A stretch of 64,000 nucleotides of DNA. Source: Linnemannia hyalina. Lineage: Eukaryota; Mortierellomycota; Mortierellomycetes; Mortierellales; Mortierellaceae. The stretch spans positions 1,612,001-1,676,000 of the forward strand of contig JAHRHY010000009.1 in NCBI GenBank assembly GCA_019671135.1, written 5' to 3'. Position numbers and translations under genes: made by a program. Of this stretch, positions 1-11,828 are shown in pieces (position 1 is the first letter of the stretch; each line of letters begins with the position of its first letter). Below the pieces are notes generated by a model. The model was not told where the DNA came from. It made no database searches and saw nothing but the letters and a program-made list of their open reading frames with translations.

Positions 1-1616
1 GAGCAATTGAGAGGAAAAGAGGGCATGCAATTAGTGTTGTTGTTGGGAGCATAGCTTTGGTGTCCACATGTCCAATGTATGTATCTTTCGTCTTTTTTTT
101 TTCTGCCTCCTCGGATTGTCTTCGACTCTTCACGCAACTCTCAACCCTTATCTGTTTCTCATAATGGGCAGTGGAAGGAATTGAGTTCGAAAACTGCGAA
201 AAGTAAGGTTCATTACGACTTCCTTGGCTCAACAAAGGAAAGAAAAAGAAGAAAGGAGGGGAACGAAAAGGCGTTAGCATCTCTTTTCTTGTTGTCAATC
301 ATTGTCGTTCATTACTTTCGCGTACACAGCCCAGACTAAAAAAATTCTTTATCGTAAGAGCCAAAGTACATTCGCGAAGGGGGAATAAGAGGGGACTTTT
401 GTTCGCGATTCAGTCATGCTGGTGCTTGGACAAGGGTCACAACATTTTTCGGCGAGAATGTGAACAGGCGCGCAGAACTAGTCTTACGAAAGCGATTTGC
501 AGCAATGCTGACAACAATACAAACAGCACGCACACATCAGAAGAATTAATGAAAAACTAGTGCCAAAAAAAACATCGCATTGAACAAACAAAAAAAAGAA
601 ATGAAAAGGCACAGATGAGGGGACTATCGACGCATCCTCCAACCATCGAACATGAAACGAGACCAAAGAGAAAAAACGGCCAAAAGTCGCCACCTATCGA
701 CGATGGATGTGCGCTCACCTGTGTTTAGAGAGAGAGAAAAGACAGTGACGGCGAAAACACAACCCCTGGAAGATGAACCATGGTTGAATTTTGTTGATTT
801 TACTTCTGATGGGCCGCGTTCTGTTTGGCTTTTTCTTTTTTCCTTCCTTGTTTGTGACACAAACGTGCCCCTTTCTCTCTCATCTTTCCTTCGCTTCCTG
901 CCTTGTTCTCTTCTCTCTCTTCTCTTCTCTCTCCAGAGAGCACTCTTCATCTTCTTCCGTAAGGAGGGATGCATTCACTCTTCTCTCTGTCTGTATGATG
1001 GAGGTTTGAGATCAGAAAACAACAACAATCTAGCCAACAAACACCCACACAATTCAAAAAATAGACTGGATGGTTGGTCGGCTGTGATGCCTGCTCTAAT
1101 GCCAATGGCATGCACCCAATCCAGTCAACCTCACTTCTCGACCAATGGATTCGCCAATTGCCTTGATTCTTGTGTTCAAGGGTAAAAGGCCAAGAGCGAC
1201 AACAAGGTCCAGCGATGAGTGAGAAGGGGAGGCGAAGATGAGGACGAGGGAGTGTGGTCACTCCCCATTCCAACCATGGAGAGAGTGATGCCCTTTTTTC
1301 ATACTCAAGAGCAAGTGCATATCTTCACTCTGCTTCTTCTTTCTACTTAAACACCCCCTTTTTGTCTCTTCACTCATCTTTCTATCCTCCTCCCTTTTTT
1401 CATTTTTCATAAAAGCATAGCATTTTTCTCAGCATTCCCCTCCCAACAATTAACAAATTTTTCTAAAAGGATAGACCTACTTTGATCCACTGTCTCCCCT
1501 CCCTCCGTTGTATCATTCACGCCTCCTTCCACCTGCCCATTCCTCTTACACTCCACTCCACTCTCCATCCTGCATTCTTCATTCCCCCTCTCAATCACTC
1601 ACATTCTACCTGCACA
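1..1616. other. intergenic / 5' flank, no gene seen
   Basis: I recognise no conserved reading frame here. Open frames at 79-339, 652-1185 and on the reverse strand are compositionally simple and overlap each other. The last 250 bases before 1617 are strongly C/T-rich on the plus strand, which matches the leaders of the other plus-strand genes in this window and fits the promoter and 5' UTR of the gene starting at 1617. Confidence 0.6.
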
Positions 1617-3860
1617 ATGGCGGTTTTCCTGCCAGTTATTATTGCTGCCAGTTTCATTACAATCTTTGTCTTCACCATCCTCTACATCTGCCACAAAAAA
1701 AGAGACTTAAAAGAAAAGCGTCGTCGACGGAGGCGTTACCAGAAACAGACCGAAGCAAACCAACAACGACTCTACACCTACCCTCACTTTTCCCCTGACG
1801 AAGTCGACACTATCCAACCTCTTTCTGAAGTACATATCCATCCAACCTCTTTTCGACAACAACAACAGCAACAACAACAACAACAACAACAAGAAGATGA
1901 GAACGGTTTCCCCTACATCCATCCTAACGAGAGCAATCGCAGTTTACATCGATTGAACACTGCTGCAAATAACAATCAGGACGACGATCGCAGGGCTGCT
2001 GCTAACATGGTGAGTGCTGTTTCAGTGCAGCAGCAGCAGCATCCACAGCAACAACAACAGCCACAGACCTCGCCACAGCAGCAACGAAACCGACCGCCGG
2101 TTGACCGTCCTCAAACATCACCCAGCCTCCGTCCAGCGTCCCCCTTCCTCGAGTTATCGACGCTACCCGTTGCCTATCAACAGCAAGGTTTTTCCCGAAG
2201 AAACCCCGATCTACTCAACAACAACACAGCCCATGCCTCCCCTTCGTTTTCTCCTATGATGCGACCCCAAGAACCCACCGCACTGCCATCCGGTTCTCGC
2301 AACAACTGCGATGGCGATAATGTCCAACGAGCGGCTACCAGTTACCACACCAAGAACTCGCCTCTTCCTCGGCCACTACATCTGCGACGGCCGATCGTCA
2401 CCGACATGTCGATAACTCCGTCCTCCAAGGTCGTTGCCACGATCGGCCGGGGTGTTCCGGTGGTTGTCCAGAACGACGACACTAACTCTCCTATCGAGCC
2501 TCCGGTGGTCATCATTGGCAAGAGTCCCGTCTTGATGGCCTTGGGTTTGGGGACAAGCATGCTTGCCCACTCGCAGTCGTCCGCCTCTGCTGCGTCGCCT
2601 AAAGCGACACCGCCTGCCAAGAGCACTGCGAGACGAGAATCGACCCGTCGCCAAGCTGGAACAACTCAAACGCCGCAATCACAAGCATCAACTGAAGCAC
2701 AAACACAAATACAACAACAAAAGACACCACATCACCAAGGAGCAATCCAATTCCCAGTCCCCATCTCCGAGGAACAAGATATGGTCGATGAGTCCGATGA
2801 GAATCCGTTCATGTCCAAGGAGGAGTTCTGCAGACCTGCGCCTCAAGCCATCCTTCCTGAAGGATTCAAGCATGCACAGTTCACTCTTCCCCTTCTGCCT
2901 CCGCCGCCTCAGTCCAAGAAAGCTGTGAACGATGACAGCAGCGACGATGAAGTGACTGGGCTCGACACTGGTCAACTGGTGTTGGAACCTTACCTCACAC
3001 CTGCCGAACTGGCGGCCCATATTCCGTTCCCAGTCCCTGCTGTCGCCCCCAAGTATACCAGAGATCCTGCTGCGCCAAGTGATGGCCAGACTGTTGCCCA
3101 AAACATCACTCCTCCCACGCGTCCACTTCGACGTGCCACTGATGCAGCTGACCAACTTTATCAGTCTCAGTCCAAATTCCAGGAACAAGAACGACAGGCT
3201 CTTCCAAGCATTCATCCTCTTACACCTTCAGCCAACGCTCCTTGGTCACCGTCACATCCTCCTATCCACAGAAGCTCGAGTCCATTACCTTCCCCTACAC
3301 CATCCTCCTTGTCAAATAAATCCTCAAGCACCAACAGCACTCGCGTGAAACCACCACCACCAACCCTCCCTCCACCCCGCAGATCTCGCTCAAATTCATT
3401 AAGCCAAGCAGGATCTGAACGAAGCATGTCCCCAGCACCGTCACTGTCCTACACCAGCTCCAACATATCTACGGGCCCGTCGATCATCTCTTCACAACCC
3501 GAGACGATCGTGACCGATGTCTCGTCCTTTGTTTCCTTGGGCGACACGCCAACAACAACCGCGTCAATGTTCTGTACATCCCCAACCTTTCTACCGGTGC
3601 TTTCACCCACAAGCCCTGCTACCCCGGGAAGAACCTTCTCGGTCTCAACAGTCGGGTCTCCGGCCACACCACGACTGCCACCGGGGCAGTCGCCGCTGAT
3701 TGAGGAGGGTGATGTTTATAGCTGGATGGAGGGGAAGTTTGATAACGACAGCAATGATGATGGTGACAACAAGGTGGTTGTGCACCAGGTCAAGAAGATA
3801 CGAGTACCAGAGGCAGTTGGAGGAGGCACGCGGCTGTCGCGCTTCAACTTTGACATCTAG
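1617..3860 (+). CDS. polyQ/Ser-Pro-rich single-pass membrane protein, hypothetical
   Basis: Intronless, 747 aa from the ATG at 1617. The frame is open further upstream to 1482, but that part is C/T-rich leader, and the 1617 start puts a hydrophobic segment (about residues 2-24) at the extreme N-terminus. It is followed directly by a very basic stop-transfer stretch (KKRDLKEKRRRRRR), predicting an outside N-terminus and a long cytoplasmic C-terminal part. That part is low complexity: Gln tracts near residues 82-92 and 135-160, a Ser/Pro/Thr-rich middle, proline runs that could bind SH3 domains (PPPPQSKK, RVKPPPPTLPPPRR), and acidic patches (DESDEN, DDSSDDE). The last 60 residues (EGDVYSWMEGKFD ... 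RLSRFNFDI) look less degenerate and may be a conserved motif. I recognise no catalytic domain. A membrane-anchored scaffold or adaptor is possible but inferred only from composition. Confidence 0.75.
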   Translation: MAVFLPVIIAASFITIFVFTILYICHKKRDLKEKRRRRRRYQKQTEANQQRLYTYPHFSPDEVDTIQPLSEVHIHPTSFRQQQQQQQQQQQQEDENGFPYIHPNESNRSLHRLNTAANNNQDDDRRAAANMVSAVSVQQQQHPQQQQQPQTSPQQQRNRPPVDRPQTSPSLRPASPFLELSTLPVAYQQQGFSRRNPDLLNNNTAHASPSFSPMMRPQEPTALPSGSRNNCDGDNVQRAATSYHTKNSPLPRPLHLRRPIVTDMSITPSSKVVATIGRGVPVVVQNDDTNSPIEPPVVIIGKSPVLMALGLGTSMLAHSQSSASAASPKATPPAKSTARRESTRRQAGTTQTPQSQASTEAQTQIQQQKTPHHQGAIQFPVPISEEQDMVDESDENPFMSKEEFCRPAPQAILPEGFKHAQFTLPLLPPPPQSKKAVNDDSSDDEVTGLDTGQLVLEPYLTPAELAAHIPFPVPAVAPKYTRDPAAPSDGQTVAQNITPPTRPLRRATDAADQLYQSQSKFQEQERQALPSIHPLTPSANAPWSPSHPPIHRSSSPLPSPTPSSLSNKSSSTNSTRVKPPPPTLPPPRRSRSNSLSQAGSERSMSPAPSLSYTSSNISTGPSIISSQPETIVTDVSSFVSLGDTPTTTASMFCTSPTFLPVLSPTSPATPGRTFSVSTVGSPATPRLPPGQSPLIEEGDVYSWMEGKFDNDSNDDGDNKVVVHQVKKIRVPEAVGGGTRLSRFNFDI

Positions 3861-4235
3861 AGTATCGTTCTGTTCACTTATGACTATCATGCCTTCAACC
3901 ATAGACAACCCGATACCCTTTTTATGTCATAAACATGCATTGCTTTTCTTCGTACCACACGTGATCATTCGTCATTTGTCGCGGGAGCGACCAGTAAGTA
4001 GCTAAGCATGTGTGTGAGTGTGAACGAGAGACACGAGCTCGTTTCGTTTTCTTTTCTTTCGTCCTGGATCCCTTTTTTCACTGCTGCCTTTGTGCTCATC
4101 TCTGTCTTCCTTACTCCAACTCTTTCTTGTCTCTTTCCCTTTTTAACAACACCCACCCCCTTGGCTCCGTGATCTACTCCAACAACCTCACACCAAAAAA
4201 AAAAAAAAAAAGAAGCAGACATACACAACAAAATA
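3861..4235. other. intergenic between tandem plus-strand genes
   Basis: A 375-base spacer. The right half is C/T-rich, ending in an A-run (about 4195-4211) just before the ATG at 4236, the usual leader style of this genome. No RNA gene or reading frame worth calling. Confidence 0.5.
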
Positions 4236-7200
4236 ATGGATCACCAACCGTTGTTGCGTCAGCAGCACAACAACAACGACAGCAGCAGTAATACCGTCGT
4301 CATCACCATGGAGAAGGACTCGGCACCCAATGCAAGATCCCCCAAGGAGAGTCATTCCGTCCAACGCTCATTCGGATTCAAGAACATGGTCATCTATGTC
4401 CTCCTCTTTGTCAACTTGCTCCTCTGCTCAAGGTTGTTCTCGACCTGGTCCTTTGGCAGCAACAATAATACCGTGGGCGCGTTTAATGCTGCGGGCGCCA
4501 ACTGTGATTGTTCTACCCTGGGCGAAGGTGAAGGTGGGGAGCACGAGGGCGGCGATGCCTCTACGCCAGAGTTCTGGATCAAGATGGCCCTGATCATGTT
4601 CTTGGTCTTGATCGGTGGAGTCTTTGCAGGCAAGTATTCTCTTTTCAGTTGTTGTGTTCCATTGCTTGTTTGTCCTCTTCGTTTGGATTGGAATGGCATG
4701 GAGGCATGGAGTGTACTTTTTATCTTTGATGTCGCTTGAGGATCGTCACTAACCGTTGTCGCTTCTTTTCATTATCTGTTCATTCTCGTTCTCTCCTTGC
4801 ACGGTTTTCAATTACTATCCCGTCCCCTTTGGTCCGTGTGTTGTTGTCCTCCCCCCCTCTCTCTTTCTTTTCAACAATGCTGAACCCCCTCTCTGCATCT
4901 CTGTTTGCTTGACTGTTTCCTTTCTTACTATATCTTCTCCTCCTGTCCTTGCTGTTCCTGCTCTTGCTATTACCTGGCACCAATACAGGATTGACGATTG
5001 GTCTAATGGGCTTGGACGAGACGAACCTTCAGGTGTTGATGGCTTCCGGCACGCCAACGGAACAAGTTCATGCCGAGACGGTGTACAAGTTGCTGTCGCG
5101 CGGAAAGCATTGGGTCTTGGGTAAGTGCTTTTTTGTTGCTGTCGTAGTTGTCCTGTGTTTTGTTTTTATCTCTTCTATCCCTACATCCTTCCCCTGCCTT
5201 GTCTTTTGTTGCCCTTGCATATTTTCTGCATGCTTGAGCTCGCATAATGATGAAAGAAGGAAGGACTACAGTGTATTATTGTGTCTCTGTTATCGATCTG
5301 CTTTCTTTTGTGCGCTTTGAGGTCGTGTGCTCCAACCATAAAAGGAAAGATCCAACTCCCTTTTAGCGCTCCCAATTTCCCTTTTTTTTATATGGTCTCG
5401 TTCCTTTGTTTTTTGCATGATTATGGTCATGATCCGTGAAAATAAAAGTCCGAAGCTAACCCAACCCAACCGCCCAATTGCACCTCTTCCCTTTCTACTT
5501 TTCTTTCTTTGCTAACCTTAGTAACCTTGTTGCTGGGTAATGTAATCGTGAACGAAACGCTTCCTGTTGTCTTGGACTCGGAACTTGGCGGTGGAGTGTT
5601 CGCCATTCTTATCTCGACCCTCTTGATCGTCGTCTTTGGCGAGTAAGTGTTTTTCTTCGTGCTTAGTACTTGGACGTTCACCTGAATGTACCTTTTCTGC
5701 CGTTGTGAGAAGAAGGACAATGGCTGAACATCAACTTGGCAATCGAACTAACTTTTTTCTCTCCTATTCCAATTGATAGGATTATCCCTCAAGCTGCCTG
5801 CGCTCGTTATGGTCTCGCCATTGGATCGTACTGCGCCAAGCCCATGCTGGTCTTTATGTATATCATGTCGCCCGTCTCGTACCCTATCGCCATGTTACTG
5901 GATAAGTGGCTGGGCGTTCATCACGGAACGACATACCGCAGAACCGAGCTCAAGACCTTGGTCTCGTTGCACCAGGTCGATGGAATGGGCGAGTTGACCG
6001 ATGACGAGGTTACGATCATTGCCTCTGTCCTTGATCTCAAGGAGAAGGCCATCTCAACAGTCATGACCCCCCTCGATGATGTTTTCGCGCTCAGTGAGGA
6101 CGCCATCTTGGACGAGGAGCTGATGGAGGAGATTGTCAACAAAGGCCATTCGCGTATCCCTATCTACCGCCACGACGATCCCAGCAACTTTATTGGAATG
6201 CTTCTTGTCAAGAGTTTGATTACTTACGACCCTGAGGACCATATCCCTGTCCGCCAGTTCAAGATCAACTCTCTCCCTGAGGCCGCCCCCAACACCAGCT
6301 GTCTTGATATTTTGAACTTTTTCCAGGAGGGTCGTTCCCACATGGCGATTGTTACCTCGGAGCCCGGCGGATTCGGTCACCCCGTGGGCGTGATTACCCT
6401 CGAGGATGTGATTGAGGAGCTTTTGGGCGAGGAGATTGTGGACGAGTCGGATGTCTATGTCGATATCCACAACAAGATCCGAGTCATCCGCAAGCCCTCC
6501 AAGAACGTCAAGATGATCAAGAGCTTGAAGTCGTTGTTACAGTCGCCCGCCATCAGTGACGCGTCGCCACTTCTGGGTAACAAGGGTACTGTATCGGATC
6601 GTCGTACTGCCACCATACCGATTGAGAACAATTATATGGCGACTGGAAAGACTATCTTGCTCCGTAACCCCTCGGTCGCGCTTTTGGATAACGCTGCCGT
6701 GGCCAAAGCCACCGACATCAACACCACCGCCAATGCTCACATCTCCGCCACCCCTGCTGAGCAAGAAGAGTCGTCGTCGACGGTTGTGAACCCCAAGCCC
6801 ACTGCTGCCAATGGAAACAAGGACTCGCCCGTGGTCAATTTCAAGGATCAGGTCCAGGTGGTTCAGGAGTTGGCCAGCAAGGATACCCCGGAGGATATTC
6901 AGGAGCGGTCTGTGACGATCGAGGTGCCCGATACTGATTGTGGTGGTGTCTACACGATTGACCCGCCCTCGGATGCTGCTGTTGCCGATGCTGCTGGAGA
7001 TATTGTCACTACCCAGGCTCAGATCGTTCCCGAAACATTTGCTACGCCAGTGGTTGCAAAGGATGAGGAGGAAGTTGTTGTAGAGGAGGTGACCCCAAGA
7101 TCGGCCGAAGTCCAGTTCGAGGCCGAGAGACCTAAAGAGGTGTTGTTGACGGATGAGCCAACAGAGAAGACGACTACTTCGTCGAGCGGCGCCCGTGCAT

Positions 7201-7328
7201 TGCCTGGATCTGAATCGACCTCGACACTGATATCAACGACTACTCTTGATGACAATGTTGCGGTCAACTCTCCTGCTTCCAGCGCTTCCAAGAAGAAGAA
7301 GAACAAGAAGAAGAAGTCTAACAAGTAG
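4236..7328 (+). CDS. MAM3-like: CNNM/Mam3-family transporter (DUF21 + CBS pair)
   Basis: Four exons, 4236-4629, 4989-5120, 5522-5642 and 5780-7328, giving 731 aa with all phases closing. The family (yeast Mam3, animal CNNM, bacterial CorB/C) handles Mg2+ and other divalent metals at the vacuolar or plasma membrane. Visible parts: an N-terminal membrane segment (about 49-66); an acidic lumenal loop; the DUF21 membrane domain (about 111-300) with the family signatures [26 protein letters not shown] and IVVFGEIIPQA; a CBS pair (about 308-440) starting at [11 protein letters not shown] and ending [17 protein letters not shown]; and a long disordered acidic tail ending in a Lys-rich [12 protein letters not shown]. 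The first intron uses a GC donor (see findings). A second in-frame Met at 4308 is a possible alternative start. Length and motif order fit fungal Mam3. The transported ion cannot be read from the sequence. Confidence 0.93.
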
Positions 7329-7390
7329 ATTTTTTATCACGGTTGTTAGAACTAGTGATGCGAGGGGGATAGTAGGATGAGGTCTTTTTA

Positions 7391-7396
7391 AATAAA
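7391..7396 (+). terminator. candidate poly(A) signal AATAAA
   Basis: AATAAA lies 63 bases past the stop codon of the CNNM-like gene, in an A/T-rich context. This is the expected place for 3'-end formation. Confidence 0.45.
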
Positions 7397-8282
7397 AGCA
7401 ATTGATTCGTACCAATGGAAAGAAGAAAGGGGATTGCTCGATTGAGGGTGGAGGTGTCGTGAGCACTGCCCTGCGGGGGTCTTTTTCTGTGTCCGCATTC
7501 CAGGCTATTCGCAGGTACATTCTTCATCCTACTCATCGCATTAAAAGCGCAGTTATTTTTGAACGATCACTGTGTCGACGGGGCTACTACGCTTTTCAGT
7601 GCGTTTTACCTGCCACGTTCTTTCTGAGAGACGAAAGCTAGCAAAGACTATGATTTTGTCTGTCGCATTTCTGTGGCGCTCGTTGACGTTTTCCGCTTTG
7701 GTCCACGTTTATTTTTCTTCTTTGTTTTTCCTCATTCTCTGACACACACATCCCTTTCCCTTTCAATTTTCCTGTCTTTCATTCTGAGGTCGCAATGGAC
7801 TTTCCACTCTCTTCGACAACATTTCACGCCAAATCCACTTGTGTGAAGACAAGCTCACTTTTTGTTCAGGTGCAATCATTTGTATTGTTTCCTTGAACAC
7901 GACAGTAACCTATCACTGCGCCGATGAGCTGGTGTCTACGGGAGCAAGCATTCGTAAAGACGCGGTAACTTTCTATGCCTATGCGCCCCAATCGTATCTC
8001 TGCCTTTAATGTTTTGTGATGATAGAAAATTGGCGTTCCCTATTCGTGGACACACTTTTGCTTTATTTCGATTTTGGTGGCAACTTTTATTTCTTTTGGA
8101 AGGAATGACGTTCATGATTTTAGGTGGTTTTTGTGAGCATGGCAGCATAATCTAAGCTGAAGAAGTAATGTGTGGCGAATGGACTGTAAGGGAGCCTTAA
8201 GTGTAAATAGCTCAGAATAGAGCCATGGAAGCATTGGTTTGCATAGTGTGAGAGAAAAGGGGGTCGACGATGGTGTTTGTAG

Positions 8283-8400
8283 CCCTCTTTTGAGTGCAAT
8301 ACATATAATTCCCAGAGTGTACTTCTGTTGCCCTCTCTTGAATGCCATACATAGGATTCCCAGAGGTATGAACGAGTGTACTTCTGTTGGGTTCGAATCC
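8283..8400. repeat. two-copy imperfect tandem repeat with a tRNA-like box
   Basis: Unit A (8283-8330, 48 bp) and unit B (8331-8389, 59 bp) share ccctct.ttga.tgc.ataca and cccagag...tgtacttctgttg. Unit B carries an 11-bp insertion. Unit B runs into GGGTTCGAATCC (8389-8400), which matches the pol III B-box/T-loop consensus, but the surrounding T stem does not pair over five base pairs and I could not place an A box at normal distance. Best read as a decayed tRNA-derived or SINE-like repeat. Confidence 0.4.
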
Positions 8401-8731
8401 ACATCCAAGGTTGGCGTACAACTGACCCCTCCGAGGGAGAATGAGAAGTATGAGATGGTTCGCTAACCTCTTGTTTTTTCCCTGTTGTGTTTTTGTGAAT
8501 AATCTCAATTGATGTGCACACAGTAAAAAGATGAGAGCAAAGAAAAAAAACATACAGCAAACACAAAACACAGGTTTGGGATGTGTGAGCAGCGACGCCA
8601 GGGACATAGACAATAAAAGAGGGGGTGGGAGTGGACAGACAGGGATGAGCAATTGAAGCGGCAACGTATGGCGCATCATCTTGTACAGCACAGTAAACTG
8701 ACGGGACATTGTCCCGGCTTGGCCAATGGGT

Positions 8732-8734
<3 letters not shown>

Positions 8735-8762
<28 letters not shown>
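8735..8762. repeat. T homopolymer, 28 nt
   Basis: An uninterrupted run of 28 T. It could be a poly(A) tail of a minus-strand retroposed copy or plain slippage. Confidence 0.8.
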
Positions 8763-8812
8763 GGGATGATGGTGATGATGATGATGCTGTTGTGTCGTTT
8801 GCATCTGCTGTA

Positions 8813-8844
8813 GTATGTATGTATGTATGTATGTATGTATGTAT
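8813..8844. repeat. (GTAT)8 microsatellite
   Basis: Eight exact GTAT units, preceded by a short GAT-rich stretch. Confidence 0.9.
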
Positions 8845-9275
8845 ATCGGAGTGGGAAGAAGAAGGTTAGGCTGTGTGTATGAGAGGATTATCCTCGTTCC
8901 CTTCCTTCACTGGCGTTTAATCTGAGTTTCGATGCATGTGTGGTTGAATGGGCCATGCAAAAAGTAAAATTTGTCGCATGCGTCTTTGTTTGTGTTTGCG
9001 TTGTTTTGTTTTCTCTCTCCTCTCTCGTTCATCTTCTTAGCTTTACCCATCCCTCACTCACGTCGCATTCACCCTACCCTTTCAGTTCATCCTTTTCATA
9101 CCACTCACCTTACAAGAGGCAATCAGGCAGCATTCTCCCTCCTTGGTATTGCTGTTGTTTCTGCCCACACACTGACACATTTTCCGTTTGTCTTCCAGTG
9201 GCGCATTCACCCCTTTGTTTCTCCTGTCTCTCATTTCTCCGCCTTTGCCTCTTTCATTCAAGCAGAAACATAACA

Positions 9276-11828
9276 ATGGCTTCAACGACAGGAAACACCT
9301 GGCCACCAGTCCATACCCACCACTCTTACTGCCCCACTTCCTCCTCCATCAAAACAACCAGCACTAGTTTCCTCATCGCACTCTCCACCCTCCTCCTCGC
9401 TCTTCTCGCCTTGACAACCGATGCACAAGCACCAGTTGCTCGTCGTCGACTCGCCTATGTTCAACACAACAATCAGCTTTACCTTCAGGGAGGAATCGCA
9501 CAAGCCGGCCTCTCCAACCAATTCAACGCACTCGATTTGACAAAGCCTTGGTCAACAGCCTCGCCCTCATGGACTATGCTCGGGGGAGGCAACTGGGTGT
9601 CTCATCACACCATGGTCGCTGTTGACCCCGAGCATTCTGCCGGTTTGGGAAGTGGTGCTCAGGGGTATTTGCTTTCAATTGGAGGCAACCCAGCATCGAG
9701 CAGTGGTTTCTGGTCAACCTATGATATCCAGTCAGGTACATGGGCGAACCTCACCACCCCAGCGCCCTATATTGGTTTGGAAGGACAGGCAGCAGTGTCA
9801 GATCCGTCGACAGGGCAGGTATACATTGTTGGAGGATACTACACTGATGCCACGACAAATGCCACAGTCGCCAATCGCCTGACGGTCTATGATCCAACGA
9901 GCAACTCGGTGGTCATGCAGCAGGCAGCAACAGACAAGACAAACTTGACTGGTGCGGCTGTCGTCTGGTCAACAAAACGCAACACGATCTTGTCATTTGG
10001 TGGGTCCAGAGCTACGTCTTCATCGGCTGTCAGTGGACTACAAATGGGCACCATTGACGAGTACGACCCGGCATCCAAGATCTGGAAGACTATGGTAAGG
10101 CAAAATAACCTTTTTCGCCGATTTGGCGGACTGTATTTTTTTTTTTGTTTCTTCGTACCGGTTGGATGTCGTTTGTGTGCATCTTGCATTAGGCTTTAAG
10201 AAGAGGGGCTTGGACGGAATAGTAATTTTTCGATCCTTTTTTTTTGCACCCCAATTATTGATAGGCCACGACGGGAAACGTTCCGACACGTGCGCTGGAC
10301 GCGTGCGCTGCAGCCTGTAAGTCGAAAACTTATATGACGATGGAAGGAAAAAAAAAGGTCGACTTGCACCACTCAATGCTATCATACCAAGGGTCGCCTT
10401 ATTTACATCTCTATGGACTATAACGCACTCATCCACTCGCTCACTCACTTACTCACATACTTCTTATTTATATCATGGACAATAGCGGACGACGGCTCCA
10501 AGATTGTATTGTTCGGAGGATCACTCGATTCCAACACCTTCTTCAGCACAATATACACGCTTGATGTCGTCTCTGGTGTGTGGTCACAAGGCGTAGCTGC
10601 TCCTGACTATCGAGCACGTATGGCCTGCGGATTCCACTCCGGCCAGTTCGTCGCCTTTGGAGGTTCTCGAGGAACCAACCAGATGACAGACATGCAGAAC
10701 AACCTCCCCATCGTCTACGATGTCGATGCCAACGCCTGGTCGGTCAACTTTGATCCCAACGGAGCTACTGATGGCAGTGGCACTGGTAACAAGGGGGCGA
10801 TCATCGGTGGTGCTGTTGGAGGTATCGTTGCCCTCATCATCTGTGCCGTCGGTGGATTTTGCTTCGTTAAACGTAGGAGAGCCAAGCGCAATAAGGAGGC
10901 GAAGGACTCTGAGGAAAAGGCGGCCGCGCTGGTTACTGAAAGCGATGACGAAATCCGCCGTAGTCAGCGAGTTGTTCATGACAAGTACAACAACGGTGAC
11001 AATTCGGATGCCTATGGCAGACCCGGTTCCATGAGCCCAGCTGCATTCCAAGGCGCGAATGCTTCACCTTCTGTTCATGCCGCTTACAGACAGTCGGACG
11101 CGTTCTCGCAGGGTGTCTCGGAACATGACTATGCCGTGGGTAGTGCTCGAGCTCTCTCTGACACTGCTTCTCAGCCTGACGCCCAGTACTACTATCAGCA
11201 AATGCAGTTGCAGCAACAGCCGTACGAACAGCAGTTTCAACAACAACAGCAACAATATGCTGACCAGGCTGCATATGGCAACATGACACCTGGTTCCCCT
11301 GCGCACTCACTGTCAACCCCCCCTCATTCATTCGTACCGCACCAATCTCCCACCAACACCCTCGGAGGCTATCCGGTTTCTGTGGCGGGGGGCTACAGTG
11401 TCCCAGTGCTCATCCAGCAAGGTGACGGAAATATCCAGGGTCCTCACTCTTGGACCGGAAGCTACTACGATACACAACCGGTCTCCGGAGCAGGCGGCCA
11501 TATCCCAGCCGTGCCACCAATCACCTACAACGGTGGAGTAGTAGTACCGCAGCAGCAGCAGCCTTGGGTCCCCTCGAACGGGTACTACGGGGTCCCCACC
11601 GCCAGTGCGACGCCGACGACTCCTGGGTTCCCGCCACTCGACTCCCCAGTGGGTTGGGGTGGCAGCAATAGTGTGGGGACTGCTGTCGACAGCACCAACG
11701 GCGGCGGACTTAACAAATATGCCGATGACGGATATTCAACCAACATGATGACGGCGTTACCCGCTCGCGGTCCCCAGGCTGTTTCTCCTAGTTCGCCTTC
11801 AGATTACATCCGTCCTCCTCAGTCGTAG
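9276..11828 (+). CDS. type I membrane kelch-repeat protein, copy 1
   Basis: Exons 9276-10094, 10265-10316 (52 nt) and 10486-11828 give 737 aa. The start is the ATG just ahead of an N-terminal hydrophobic signal (FLIALSTLLLALLALTTDAQA). The open frame upstream of it is C/T leader. The mature part begins APVARRR and forms a kelch/galactose-oxidase-like propeller. Six diglycine strands are visible (YLQGG, LLSIGG, VYIVGG, ILSFGG, IVLFGG, FVAFGG) with N-glycosylation sequons (NLT, NAT). A Gly/Ser linker leads to one membrane segment (about 395-418, GAIIGGAVGGIVALIICAVG), then VKRRRAKRNKEAK. The cytoplasmic tail is long, Gln/Pro/Ser-rich, with a Q-rich block and motifs SDAFSQGVSEHDYAV, HSWTGSYYDT and RGPQAV near the C-terminus. 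First of four tandem paralogs. A surface sensor or adhesion role is inference; no ligand or enzyme residues are recognised. Confidence 0.88.

Larger units (their letters stand above)
7329..9275. other. intergenic, about 1.9 kb, with decayed repeats
   Basis: Holds the poly(A) signal of the upstream transporter gene, a two-copy repeat with a tRNA-like box (8283-8400), a T-run and a GTAT microsatellite (8735-8844), then a C/T-rich leader (about 9000-9275) before kelch gene 1. No reading frame looks protein-like. Confidence 0.55.

Noticed and set aside
652..1185. 177-codon open frame near the left edge
   Set aside because: Low-complexity translation, overlaps frames on both strands, and no motif or promoter context supports it.
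8386..8405. Functional tRNA gene
   Set aside because: The T-loop consensus is present, but the stem has mismatches, the acceptor stem cannot be closed, and no A box or anticodon arm is at the right distance.
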